The translations under genes and the position numbers were made by a program. 64,000 bases of DNA from Petrosia ficiformis. Its lineage: Eukaryota; Porifera; Demospongiae; Haplosclerida; Petrosiidae. Of the stretch, positions 44,529-57,557 are shown in pieces. Under the pieces are notes generated by a model. It worked only from the letters and a program-made list of their open reading frames with translations, ran no database searches and was not told where the DNA came from. Position 1 is the first letter of the stretch. Every line of letters starts with the position of its first letter. The stretch covers positions 6,070,201-6,134,200 of the forward strand of contig OX345637.1 in assembly GCA_947044365.1 (NCBI GenBank), in the 5' to 3' direction.

Positions 44529-45892
44529 TATATATTTCTACCATGCTTGTATTTAATTGACCAATGTTATGGCCAACTGGTGTAACACCATACCAAAGTG
44601 AACCTTTTGGTTTTTTTAAAGGTGTCAGATAGAAAGCTGAGCATTTTCGGTCTTCTGGACAATGATTAATATACTCCTTATATAGTCGAACGAAGCAACG
44701 AGAAGGGTTGGTGTTGTTTGCATGATGTTTCACTAGTTTGGGGTCACGTTTTCTTTGTGCAATACCACCAGTGTTGTTCTTTGATATGTTCTCATAGTAT
44801 ACCAAATATGGAGTGCTGTCACTATCTTGAGGCTCAACAAGTTCAATTTGAGAAAACTGAAGGTTTCTGTGTTCCTGCCCACTTCTAAGTGCAAAACACA
44901 TTCCACAAAGGAATACCATTGTGTCTAGTAATACCTGTGGAGAGCTGTTACCTAAAAAACCCTTTTTCCATAGTTCATCTTCCTCTTCAATGGAAAATGG
45001 TTCTGCTTGTTTTTTTTTAACTCCATAACCCAGTGATCGTAAACGCTTCATTTCTGCATCAAGAGTTTTTCTGAAACCATCAAATGCTGGGTCTTTAAAA
45101 AAATGTATTTCAGGACATAGTTCTCTTACATGTCTTTGAATGCCAGAACAAATGGAATAAGGTTGATAAATGTGTTATCAACCTCTTCAGGAGGTTGATA
45201 ACTAGTTATCAACCTCTTATTTTAATCAATTTGATTAGTCACTTTTACTGAATTTCCCGCTCATTGCTGGGAGATAGGAAATATTGATTCCTGTTATTTC
45301 TTCTAATTATTTTACATGATATTTTATTATACAACAATAATTATAAATTATGCGTTAATGCTCTAAGTAGTTGTACTGTTCAGTAATTGCTGTTACAATT
45401 GACAGTAATATTGCTACTGGTGGATAGACAGCTAATGGGTGGGCACCAGAGTGAGTATTGACACTTGATCTTTCTGATCATCTCACACCTGTTTGTATGC
45501 TTGTGATTGAGGCCTTAGCATTCACATTCCTTGATAGTCATATGAGAGTTGGGTGAGCGCGAGCGCTCCCTGAAAAGCCACACCTTATACTGGAATGGAG
45601 GAGGAGCCGGAAGTCTGCCACATGTATGCTAGTGAGAGCTCTTTCTGTTATTTGCGTTGAAAGTGTTGATCAGTTACTTGTCTAAGGAGTCACAGAAATC
45701 CATACTGGGTTAGTGAAATTCTGTATACTGCTGCCACGCGCAAAGATTTGCTTAGTTACTATATTTTGCGCGCGTTTCATGGTAGAAGACGGTTATACAC
45801 CTCGGTACGGTTTCTACTGATTTATCAAACCTCGTGCCTTCGGCCCTCGGTTTGATAAATCCAGTAGAAACCTTTACCTCGGTGTATAACCT
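44529..45892. mobile_element. internally deleted Crypton-like element
   Basis: Left end TATATTTCTACCATGC and right end TTTCATGGTAGAAGACGG with the attached palindrome (45,791-45,892) match the series at 8.2-11.4 kb. It retains the middle of the recombinase gene and a shortened hairpin (GTTATCAACCTC ... GAGGTTGATAAC) near 45,175-45,215. Confidence 0.75.
44565..45165 (-). pseudogene. tyrosine recombinase, both ends deleted
   Basis: Homologous to residues ~165-360 of the intact protein at 10051-11376: HVRELCPEIHFFKDPAFDGF at its start, FALRSGQEHRNLQFSQIEL in the middle (first catalytic Arg kept), and SLWYGVTPVGHN at its end. The frame then runs straight into the element terminus, so the HSLR, TGH and Tyr catalytic segment is lost. 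The N-terminal DNA-binding part is also missing. It cannot code for an active enzyme. Confidence 0.8.
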
Positions 45893-45894
<2 letters not shown>

Positions 45895-45927
<33 letters not shown>

Positions 45928-48900
45928 CAGTCATGTAATATATAGTAGATACTCAAACAAAAATCGACATAGTCTAACAGGCTAGCCCCTTTGTATAGAG
46001 AATGAGTGGTGTATGGCACACATAGTTACACAACTTGTGCAAAATGAATTTAATTACCTTAAGCCTACTGTTAATTATGTCCACTTAATTAAACACTTGG
46101 ATTTAGCATGCATTACTTGTTAGTGAATTTCTGAGCCACACCTAACATACCTAATAAGCTTATGATGATCATGAAAATCATGCAATTAAAAGTAGATTTA
46201 AAGTGTGGCTTTTTTATCATTGAGTGTGCTAATACTTGATACGTCAAATGTTCATACACTGCAGTTTTTCTCAGGAATGCTGGACCTAGACCTTTCCCCT
46301 CTATGCTAAGGATTTGGCCCCCACCCCAGACTAAAACTGACAGTGCAATGTTTTAGCAATAGGTTGTGTAGTTTGACAAGCCTTCAGTACAGGCTGGCCA
46401 GCAAGACTATAGGTTGTGTACTTCCTGTAATAAAATAGCTTTAGTATTTTACTATGTAGGAATGTGTTTTGACAAGCCACACCTATAATAATAATTATGT
46501 ACTCATATATAGGCAGCAGAAGTACATATATAGTTACATACCAAATCAATTTCCTTCCAAGCGAGCTCTTCTGTTTTTGATGAGCCACACCCTTTTTAAT
46601 TGAGTGGACTGGGACCCGCCCTTTCTTTTACAACAATTTGTATAGTCTGTATATTGTTGCACTCTCTGTAATAAAATATTACACTTACAGATGACACTGC
46701 CTATTTTATATTTCAGTTACAGCTTTGCCACAAGAGGTAGTGCTAGTCTTAGTGTCAACCATTCGGCATTCCAGTGCTTATCATAGTATATAATATTATA
46801 TTATCAGTATACCATGGTTTTAATATTATGCTCATTATTTTAAGAATGAATTTGCTCACAAACTATATTACTATTCTTATGATTTCAATGTAGCAGCAGG
46901 CAGTTTCAGTGTTAGGCGATTATAAGCCTGATATTGCACAAGTGGCCATGACATAACTAATATATTTCATGACTTTAAAGTCATATTTATACGGCTTAAT
47001 GAAGCCACAAACCACACAGTGCATGTATTAAACCACGTTGCACATAGCACATTATAGCAATGTCGGAAGCTTTGAAGGGTGGCTTCATCATGACATATGT
47101 ATATATATAATATTTAAATGGGGTATGGGTATGTTTTAAATTTGAGGGGTATGATTTGATTTGTAAGGCCAATTGGAGGGAATGCTTTTGGATAGGGACA
47201 TGTCCTCTTCTGATGGATAATTGTACTAAGGTGTAACCTCTGATTTCCGATTGTTTCAATTAAAATGTGCACTTTCTCAATAATTATGAATAAAATAAAA
47301 CTAATGGCCGATACTAGTTACTTATCTGATTTTTGGTGCATCATAAATTTTGATTCATTCACCTCAAGAAGTGTTTATTAGGTTGTATGACAATGTACAA
47401 CTGACTAGAAAGAAATCGTATTTCAGGTTCAAAAGAGTGAATCTGTGGCAGTATAGAAGACAAAATAATAATAATATGAATTTGACACACTAAGGTATAG
47501 ATATTATATAGATACATAAAACAGTATGTTACTGAATGATGGCTGGCAACATTAGTATTGCTATTTAAGTTATAACTCGACAAGACATCTTTCAGTATGT
47601 AATAGTACCTAATCAACATAGTCTGATGGGCTAGCCCCTTTGTATAGAGAGGGACAGGTATGGCAAACGTGTATGTTATTGCTGTGACGTCACAAGCGCT
47701 TCAAGGGCTCCAAATTCAAGAACACTGGTGATATCATAGCACAATATTTGGGATATAGCGCTCATGATTGGTCAATAACATAACGTGTTTGTGGCATGAC
47801 AACTATTGCCATAGTTATGATAATGTTGCTGTGATGCATTATTATCATGTCTAAAGCACTGGGGGTTCCCTTTGAAGTTCTATGGTATCATGTCACAAAG
47901 CTATATAACTTGTGCAAGATGAACTTAAGCCTACTGTTAATTGTGTCCACTTAATTTAAACACATGGATTTCTGAGCCACACCTAATATACCTAATAAGA
48001 TATATTTTTTCATATATATACTAAGTTTAGTAATTACTAATTACTAAAAAATCAGTACTGTACATGCAATTAAAAGTAGATTTTAAAGTGTGGGTTTTTT
48101 TTAATCATTGAGTGTGTTAATACTAGATACATAAACTGTTTATACAGTGCAGTTTTCCCTCAGTAATGCTGGACAACTCTGACCCTTCCCCTCCATGCCA
48201 AGGGTTGGACCACCAGACTGAAATTGACAGTGCAATGTTTAGCAATAGGTTGTGTAGTTTCATGGGCCTTCCAAAATACAGGTTGGCCAGAAAGACTATA
48301 GATTGTGCACTTCCTGTTAGTTTGAAACCAACATACCGAATCTTCTGTTTTTACGAGCCACGCCCTTTCTCTTTGCAAATAAAATATGTAGACTATATAA
48401 TTATATGTACTAATATATAGTTATATAGGCAGCAGACGTACGTATATAGCAACATACCAAATCAATTTTCTTCCAAGCCGTCAGCTCTTCTGTTTTTAAC
48501 GAGCCACACCCTTCTTGTTTGTACTGGGACCCGCCCTTTCTTTTACAATATATATAGTCTGTATATTGTGCACTCTCTGTAATAAAAATTGATATAGTAT
48601 TAATTATGTAATCACATATAGTTATACAAACAGCAGCAGTACGTATAATAACATATCAAAGCAGTTTTCTTCCAAAATATAGCTCTTATACTCTGGAGTC
48701 TTTTCGGAATTGCACAGATCTAGACTAGGACCAGCTTTTCTTTTTACAAATAGTTTGTAGTCTGCTGTTTAATGTGCGATTAAAATTAGACCTGTACTCG
48801 TTATCAGTTATATAGTATGTATGTAGTAACATGTTGTCAGCGCTCTGTTTTGACGAGCCACGCCCTTCTTCTCTGTTTACGCAAAATAGCAATAGGTTGC

Positions 48901-49990
48901 CGGTAAACTTCCTATGATAAAATTGATAGTATATTAGCTATGTGCAGTCATATATAGTTCTATGAGCATGAAAGTAAAGGTATATACATCTATAACAACA
49001 CAAAATACCAAAGCAGATTACTTCCAAGCGCCTCTAGCTCTGTTTTGACTAGCCACACCCGTACGTGTGTCCCGCTCAAATTCAAAGATGACTTATAATG
49101 ACCCGCCCTTTCTTTTCCGCGCGGGTGCTCACTCCATTTTATAGACAATAAATTTGTGTCGATATAGTGGGTCATGTATGGTCTGTCTCGTAGTACGTAG
49201 TTGGACCCCTGTAGAATGTGGACTGCTTTTTGAGAGTTTTGTTCAGATTTTATCCCTAACAATGAGAGCCTCTGGTTCAAAACAATTTGAAGTATTTGGA
49301 CTCCACTTCGAAGTATTTTGAAGTATTTGGACCAGGGAAGTGCCATTACTTTGAAGTATATATTTGAACTGAGGGTCTATAACTTATCGTGGCATCTAAA
49401 GTCTCATTCCTATGATTTCAATGGATTAATGTTTATAACTATACTTGTATCATCATGCAAAAGCCCATGAAAAAGGAAAAAGCAGAGTTTAGTCCCTCTA
49501 GTTTTTTCATGGGTACCTGGTATCATACATGTACACATCCAATAATATCAATCCAAGTCATACCTGTAAATCGAATTGATACAAAGAAAAATCCATCCTA
49601 ATTATTCATAGATTTGTGGCAACTTTGAGATTCAACAATGTATAGTACAGAACTGAGATGGTACAGAATTCTGGTGTGATTCACAACAAATAATGTTCAC
49701 TATGAATCTGCTATGGTTATCATTATTGTACTATTATATTAAAACCAATAACTATATTTTTTAAAACAGGTTTCTTCTGTAATAAATTAAAATTATATAC
49801 ATACAAAAATATTTATGCAATAGAAAAGATATGATAAATTGTGACGATAGACAAGTTTATGGGAATTGACACTGTGTCTTTCAACAGATGTGGTCACATT
49901 TTCATACACAAACATAAAGCACTGACACTGAAGAAATAATTTTTTAGTAGAAAGGGCTCAAGTTAGGAGAAACAGGGGACACTCAAACTC
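45895..49990. repeat. non-coding region with a large direct duplication
   Basis: Sequence at about 45,960-46,640 (GCTAGCCCCTTTGTATAGAG, AGTGCAATGTTTTAGCAATA, GAGCCACACCC) recurs at 47,625-48,540 in the same order. Further eroded copies of the GAGCCACGCCCTT/AGCTCTTCTGTTTT part lie at 48,660-49,050. No gene was recognised. The spacer holds scattered short frames with no domain character. Confidence 0.6.
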
Positions 49991-50279
49991 TGTCAGAATG
50001 GAATCTCCATTACAACTTGGTTGTAGTTCGAGTTCATGTACTAAGCAGAAGTCAAATCCAAGATCAGTGGCTGCACAGAAGGCTAGCAAAACTCCATGTT
50101 ATCTATTTTTTGCAGTGGTAAAAACACAATCTAAACTTATAAAGTCCACATACCTCTTAATTAAGTCTCACAAAATCTCCTTTATACGCTAGCACTTTAC
50201 GAGAAGTGAACTGTAGGTTATTTGGAAAACTAAAAATATTGATATCAACAAACGTACATGAGTAAAGAAATAGAAAATT

Positions 50280-51200
50280 TCACTTTGACAAGTAAAAACC
50301 AACACTTGTTTTCATCAGGAGACAGATATTTCTGTAGAACAAACACACACATCTGAAGCCATGTCTTGAAGTCACGACCAACAAAAACTTGTAGTTCATG
50401 TAGTAGCAAATATTACTCGTTAAATGGGTAGAAACTCTACACTGAGGAAAACTGCTGATGATAACCAGTATTTCTTTTTTAGTATTGTTAGATGCCTGGT
50501 TCATAAATGACTGCAACATGTATTTGTATGCTCACAAAAGAATTGTTTGTAAACATTTAACTGGCATTACGATAAACACATTCATGTAAAGATAGAAGTA
50601 CAAGCCTGATATATTTTAAACAAACAAATTAGTACCTAGAGAGATCAACTGATTTCAGTTTAAAAAGAGGATTATCTTTTTCCTTCACACCATACTGAGT
50701 CTATTTCAGTCTCTTGCCAGATTCTGCCTACTGACTTTTGATCATTTCATTGTGTGATCTTGTAAGCTGTTACTGTTCTCGTTTCACCATTTGTGTAAGT
50801 TTGAGATAAAGAAATTTAAACATGATAGTGCTAAAATAACACATGTACAAGACAATATGATATATATTGACAAACCTGACATAACTTTACCACTTTGCTC
50901 CCAAGATGGGTTGAGTAACTCTGATGCTCTTACGTTATTACAAAACAACAAATCACAGGAGCTATCACGAACACATCCTTTTGAGTAAAAACATCGAACA
51001 TTTTAACACCATTTTCAAGTGTTAGGAGGTCTTCCACAAGTGGTTCTGTCACATCGATTGCTGAAACCACATTAGAACTTGCAATAAAGTGAATATTTTC
51101 AAATTGCTTCTTTCATTTTGAGACTGGCAAGCATTACACTCCAAGCATCAAATTTGAAAGCTGCATAGTCATACTGTTGATGACATAAGCTTTACTATTC
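50280..51200 (-). pseudogene. decayed DNA-transposase remnant
   Basis: Read on the minus strand with frameshifts, the phrases NIHFIASSNVVSAIDVTEPL, LTLENGVKMFDVFTQKDV, NVRASELLN, KDNPLFKLKSVDLSRY and VGRDFKTWLQMCVFVLQKYL appear in order. They resemble a conserved region of large sponge and cnidarian transposase-like proteins (possibly of the EnSpm/transposase_21 kind). Several frame changes and stops interrupt it. The family name is a guess from memory of motif style; the decayed coding nature is more secure. Confidence 0.5.
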
Positions 51201-52150
51201 TGTTCTCCCCCTCATAATAATTTAAATGCTGGGTGATAATTTAATTATTATACTATGCATTTGAACTATGTTCTCAACTTTTAATTTTATACTTATCATC
51301 CCCATCACCTTGAAATTCGTTATAATTTGTGATTGATACATTTAACTCAACTTTATCAAACATGATATGATATAATACAATGAACATGTACAATGCAATG
51401 GTAAAGCACAAGTATAATATTCATTTTGATTACATTTGTCTCACAGTGTGATAAAAACAATTCAGAACAGATCATGCAGTCCCACTAAAGCAACATGAAA
51501 TCACAACATATCTGTTTACTGTATAACTATCAATCTACACAATGTAATTATTTTTAACATGTATTCAACAGACTGATATGTTTGTGTAGTTGTGTACATT
51601 TTTAGGTGGCAGCAAAATTAATATAAACCAATGTGTAATGGTTACTTAATACATATTATATAAAACTAGCTACTTACTACTCAATCCACACTTCAAAATG
51701 AGTATGTCCAAGGAGTCAAATGTCTTCATTATTATCGTTTAGGGTTCATGAGTCTGTAATTAGAACATAAGTGATTTGCGTAACAATAATACTTACAATA
51801 AGTGTCCATGGAAAATACTGAAGGCTACTTTTAATAATTACTATTATTTATATGTTTGCATACTTTCAATAGCACATGAAGTCCAAGTAGCAAACTAGCA
51901 ATTGCAACTACATATAGTATTTATATAAGAGATAAATATCTCTCCATCATTACATACTTCAAGATACTAAACTAAGGCAAATGTAGCCTAGCCCACAGGA
52001 TAGAATATTTGTAATACCCTAAATGTCAGCAGCAATTAAAGGAGTAGTTCACATGGAAATTCAAAGGAAAAATACATGTAAATGATGATGTGATCCTGAC
52101 ACATAATATATATATACAGGATAGTATTATCATTTTGAAAGTAAAATAAC

Positions 52151-54400
52151 TTACTCCTCTGCAGCATCAGATAGACCAAAATATAGCACAATTTCATAAA
52201 GATCTTGACGAGATCCTTTTGATGTATTTCTCCATGTTTTCAGGATCTGCAGAGCTTGTATACTGAACTTTTTGTACTTTTTCTTTATCTCCTCCAGTTC
52301 ATCATCTGAAATGTCAGCTAGACCAGCTAATTCTGTCAAGTCATCAGTAAAATGACGTCTACAAAGGAGGAGATCAGCATCTGTGGGAGGAGCTTAGTGA
52401 CTTTATCAACAAACTGCTGTACCATTGGAGCATGGTGTTGAGAAAGGATAAGGATTGGTAAAGGAAGATAACTTTCATCTTTATCAACAGACTATAATCC
52501 TGATTGCTAAAGAAAAAAGATAATTAATTTGTGTATCATATTTGATACTGTAATAAATAATAGAGTTGTTAGTTAAACTTGTTTAATCTATCAAACTCAC
52601 ATTGCCACTATTAGTGACTTTATCAATAGACTGTTGTACCATTGGGACATGGTGTTGAGAAGGGATACGATTACTTTCGTCTTTATCAACCGAATGTATT
52701 CCTGATGGCTAAAGAAAAAAAGAAAATTAATTTGTGTATCATACACAAAGTCAAACTAGTAAGTAATGCTTGGACAAAGCTTAATAGTTGGTTGGCCAGA
52801 CACAGCCTAAAGTTGTTTTGTTGCTTTGTTGTCAAGCCCAGTGCTCTGGACTAATAATTATTAACCTCACTACAAAGTTACTATGCTTATTCTTTGTATT
52901 ATTCATAGTTAAGTAATCAGCAATTTTTCAAATGCACTTTTGTCAGGACAGAGGTCAAATGTCCAGTAATGGCTAATTGCTGAACATCATTTCAAGCACT
53001 ATAAGCCTAATTTATTGTTTTCCCAATACTCATGCATACTTGTACAATCAAGCGTGTGATTAGGCATGTTCCAGAAACTTTGAGGCTCTGTTGTTTGTGC
53101 TTCCATCTCATTTCTCAGGCCAACTATATATGCTAAATTTGATAGAAACAGCAACAGGAACAAGAATGTTACACATTATAAAGTTTTAATCCAGTTTTGG
53201 AGGCTATTTATATTGCCAATCAAGGCAGAAGCTTCAAAGGTAAAAGGGTTATCTTGTCCCAGTCATACTAATAAGTTTTGTCTGAGAATAATTTGTTTTT
53301 AGACTCTTACATTAGTAAACCTGGTTAGAGTTTTGCATTCCATTTCTTCTTTAGGGGCATATTCTTCTTTAGTGACCCTGTATATAAGAGTAGAAAGTAA
53401 TCCAAACATGGTAAACGAGGAAAGAGAAGAAGGATTCACTTTTTGGCAAGTTGTTGTAATCCAATTGTTTCTAAAGTCTCCACTAATTGCTTACGTTTTC
53501 CACCTCTTCTTTCCCAATCATATAAGAGATGAAAACAAACATTGTCGCGTTTTGTTACATCTCGTTGAAGTGTCTGCAATTGTGATGTCATCCCAACAAC
53601 AGCAGCTAGACTTGTTAGCTTGTCACCAATCTCTTGAGAAACACGAACGAGCTCCTTTTGTGATAGTCTTGTGTTCTTCTGTGTAAAGGCCAATATGTGC
53701 ATATAATTATATTTCTACACATCTTCACAGGGAACACTAAACCACACAGAAACTACATATATATGTATTATTGGCAAAAGAGCATAAACACAGTCTACTA
53801 TATATGCTATTGTTGGACATACTTTATTTGAGTATTCACCAGGAAACCAATAGGCTTCTTCTGCAGTAGGTCTTCAATAATCATCAGATTTTTCACAGCA
53901 CAGTGGGAGGTCAATTGTCTGATGAGTACTGTGAATGAGGTGATGTGGATCAGACCTATACTCTGTTCCTTGACATACAAACTTGATTTCTCTTGTTATT
54001 TTAGAAACACGGGGGCTTGTTGGCAGATCATCGTCATCATCATTAGTTCCATCAAATGACAACAAACACTTCTCAACATGACAACAGCTCGTCTCTAGTG
54101 TGCCTTGAAGATTTTGGCAAACTTTCTGGAACGGTTCAGGGGCATCAAGAGCATAACGTAAAACATCAACTTGGATAGCGTTATGTATCTCAGTGAGGGT
54201 GACATGGTCAATAGGAGGATCACCAAAATGAAATGTGACTCGGTTTCGGAAAATGCCTTTGGCAAAGTGTAAAATGACATAGTGGAGATCCAGCCATAAT
54301 AGTGACTAGACATGTGAAGAAACCCGGGGTCACATAACCTGTACCGAAGATCATGTGTAGGAGTGTAGCTCTCATGTGATACCCAGCTGAAGCTGAAGTC
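52151..54400 (-). pseudogene. Roco + death-domain gene, copy C, truncated
   Basis: Retains only the end of the Roc-COR exon (about 53,830-54,400), death domain 1 (53440-53678, open), a linker exon, the duplicated linker exons and death domain 2 (from 52151). Lesions relative to copy A: the Roc-COR homology stops abruptly near 54,395; one extra A (AAAATGACATAG, near 54,272) shifts frame; a CGA-to-TGA change gives a stop just after SDDY (near 53,873); TTATAG gives a stop in a linker exon (near 52,495); and a deletion near 52,393 fuses linker and death-domain-2 exons out of frame. It lies between copies A and B in the same orientation. Confidence 0.85.
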
Positions 54401-56403
54401 TGTAAAGTTTATAGCAGCATTTAAATCACCACCTTTTAAAATTATGATACATTTGTAGAAAAATAGATAATTAATCTCAACATCTATTTGTAGATGTGAT
54501 TGAACACTTGTAATATTATGTGAATCAGTACACATTACACTGCAAAAACAGAATTGTTAAAATAACAAATGTATTGGTTGCAAGGATTTAACAATTAGTT
54601 GTTTGTTCAGTATACATACATCTAATGCCATAGTTACATTTTACTAATTATATTAAAATATGTAAAAGATATATATGTACCAATTATAATCAATTATCAT
54701 GCCTAACATCTCATATTAGATGTACAAAGTAGGTTTGGAAACCCAAAGTAATTTCATTAAAATATTTATCTGCTTCTTTGTATATCTATTAGACTAGATA
54801 GGAAAATTAAAATTGGAATTGTTGAATTATAATAACATATATATCACCATGCAGTCAACATGACCAATTAAAATACAATTTCCTTGCAACTGTACTAACC
54901 AATAAATTAGTTATTTTAACAATTTTATTTTTGCAGTGTATGCAGGATACCAAATGATTAATATAAATGCAAAACTATAATTGTAACCTTATAAACAAAA
55001 CCTCCAGTAGGTACTTTCATGTCCAACACTGCATGCGCTCTGAGTGTTAACTCTTTTAAACAGGTAAATTAACATCTCAATACATGTAATTAATTTTGTA
55101 TGTTGTACCTTAAATGTTCACTCAATATTTGAATTAAACATTCATGTGGATCCTTTTGTCTCCTCTTTATCCTACCACTTATGATTTCCATTATTACTTT
55201 CAAAATTAATTATACGTTTGTGATATTTTGAAAAGTGTTGCTTACGTATTCTAAATTGTATGGAATAATAGCATTTTGATTTCTGCTATGTGCAAATAGC
55301 TTACTAAACATAAGCAACAAAATTCATCTACAAAGTGACTGTCATAACTCAGATGTCAATTGCAGAGTTATATGATTATCAGTATTTAACTTCACAAGTA
55401 TCTCCATGTTCCTCCAGTAATTGATATAATAAAGGTGTATATTGTACTGCTTGGATAATAGAATTCACAAGAAGGTATTTCCCTGAAATGTATGTAAATC
55501 CAGATGGTAGGGAGTGGTCTAAGGTGAGCATGACATTTTGTAATTTTTTTTCCTTTACAAAGTTTAATGCAAACTTCATAAGGGAATAGCTAATAGCAAC
55601 TAATTATTTATAATTATACATAATTATAATTATATACTTCTTGGCATGTCTGTCTCTGATAGATAATTGATTGCATTCCTACCACTGCGTTCCTATGACT
55701 GCATGAATTCCTGGGACTAGCATTATCTCAACTTAATACAAAGAGAGGTGTGGCTACAAATCTGAAAACATTGTGGGAGTACATTAAGCATATATTTATT
55801 ATGATGTTTATAATTTTTACAATGCTGATGTAGAACAGTTTCATATTTTGATAATTATGGTGAGTACACGTAATCTGATTGTTTCCAAAGCATGCAATGA
55901 CAATTTTTAATTCAGGTCCACTCTGGCACAGGCATGGCCCTGTCCAGGTGTTGCACTTTAATCAGAAACCTAGTCACATACAACATAATTATATATCACA
56001 CTAACACAACCATTTTAAAAAAGATTCGAGAGAGTTTCAAGTTATCACAAGTCACCATCATTTACCAGCTTTATTTTTTTACTATATTTTCTTGAAAAAT
56101 CATTTGTTTATAGTTGTCATGGCACATATATATGTATATATATATGCACCATGACAACTATTATATCATAACTATATATAATAAACTTAGAAATGAAAAT
56201 AATATTTTTATATCACTGTCATAAAAAAAGATTTAAGCATGAAAACATAATCTAGTATAAACATAGATTTTATTATTATACTACCTCATGTTTTCATGAT
56301 TAAACATTTAAGTGGCAGCAAAAGCAATAAATAACACAATATGTGCAATGGGTTCCCTAATACATACATATATATATATATAATTATATATATATATATA
56401 TAT

Positions 56404-56437
<34 letters not shown>

Positions 56438-57540
56438 ATATATAATTAGCTAATTCAAAAAGAAAGATAATTAGTAACCAGTTACTATACTATACAAATA
56501 AAATTTTATCTCAATCCACACTTCAGAATAAGTATGTGTCAAGTAGTCGATGTATTCTTTTATCATTATAATCATGGAGGGTTCATGAGCCTGTAATTAA
56601 AAGATAATTATATTAAAATGATTTAGGTAGCTAACACAATAATTATAAAGATTCACAATCAATAATAAAGCTAATTTAAGCTATAATATTACTTATTAGT
56701 ATGTATTAGAGGACTGTTTCACATATCTGTGACATTTGACACCGATGCACTAGTACCTAGCATGACAAAGCACTTCAAGTGTTCTAAACTGGTTTCCCAC
56801 GAAATTGGCTAAAAACGTTGATCGCTTTTCGACTGCACTTTGGCCTAAATATAGGACTATGAAGGGAATTTTAAAGGTGCTGTCCTACCATTGATCTTGA
56901 ACAGGGTTTGAAGGGGGTGCAGCCCCTTGCTTATATCACGCATTTTGGGATTCAGTGACCCTGCTCACACAATCTGGTGTGTAGCTGAGACATGTTATGG
57001 GTGTAGCTGGGTGCCAACATGTAGTGAGATCATATTATTTGCTGCCAAAAAAGGGAGGACACTCCATTTGATTTAGTCTTACAAAGCACTTGAGAACTTT
57101 TGAGCCCCGGTAAGCAAGTTGCTAGAATTCATACTCCATGTTGGAAAAGGAGCCAAGTTTGGGGCACAGAAAGTGAATGGCAGGTGAATTATCTGCAGCA
57201 GAAACGCCAGTGTTGGAAATGTGAAAAACATGCTCAGTGCTGTAAGGGATGCTTATTAATGATAGGTTTGGATGCATTATAAGTACAATTAAAGTACAGT
57301 TCAAGTATTACTTGTTACTGTATATGAACATAGTTAATTATAATTATAATCATCCTCTCACTTCCTACTTCAAGATGCTAAACTAAACAAATACATAGCC
57401 CATAGAATAGAGTATTTGCAGTTTCGTACTAGCACCTAGCAATACGAGACTACCAGTTGTTGGTGAAATACACAGTGATGTGTTCTTGACATATTGTAGT
57501 AAGATTGGTTAAATAATTATCAATTTGAAATCTGAAATAT
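54400..57540. other. intergenic region downstream of copy A
   Basis: Mostly AT-rich. It has a (TA)n block at 56,361-56,445 and a small GTTGTCATGGCAC ... TGCACCATGACAAC hairpin near 56,117-56,160. At 55,379-55,579 a minus-strand frame ends SIIQAVQYTPLLYQLLEEHG, with an acceptor-like TTTCAG inside; it could be a terminal exon, but nothing supports its assignment. The part from 56,280 on is related to the 3' flanks of copies B and C. Confidence 0.45.
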
Positions 57541-57557
57541 ATATATATATGAATAAC

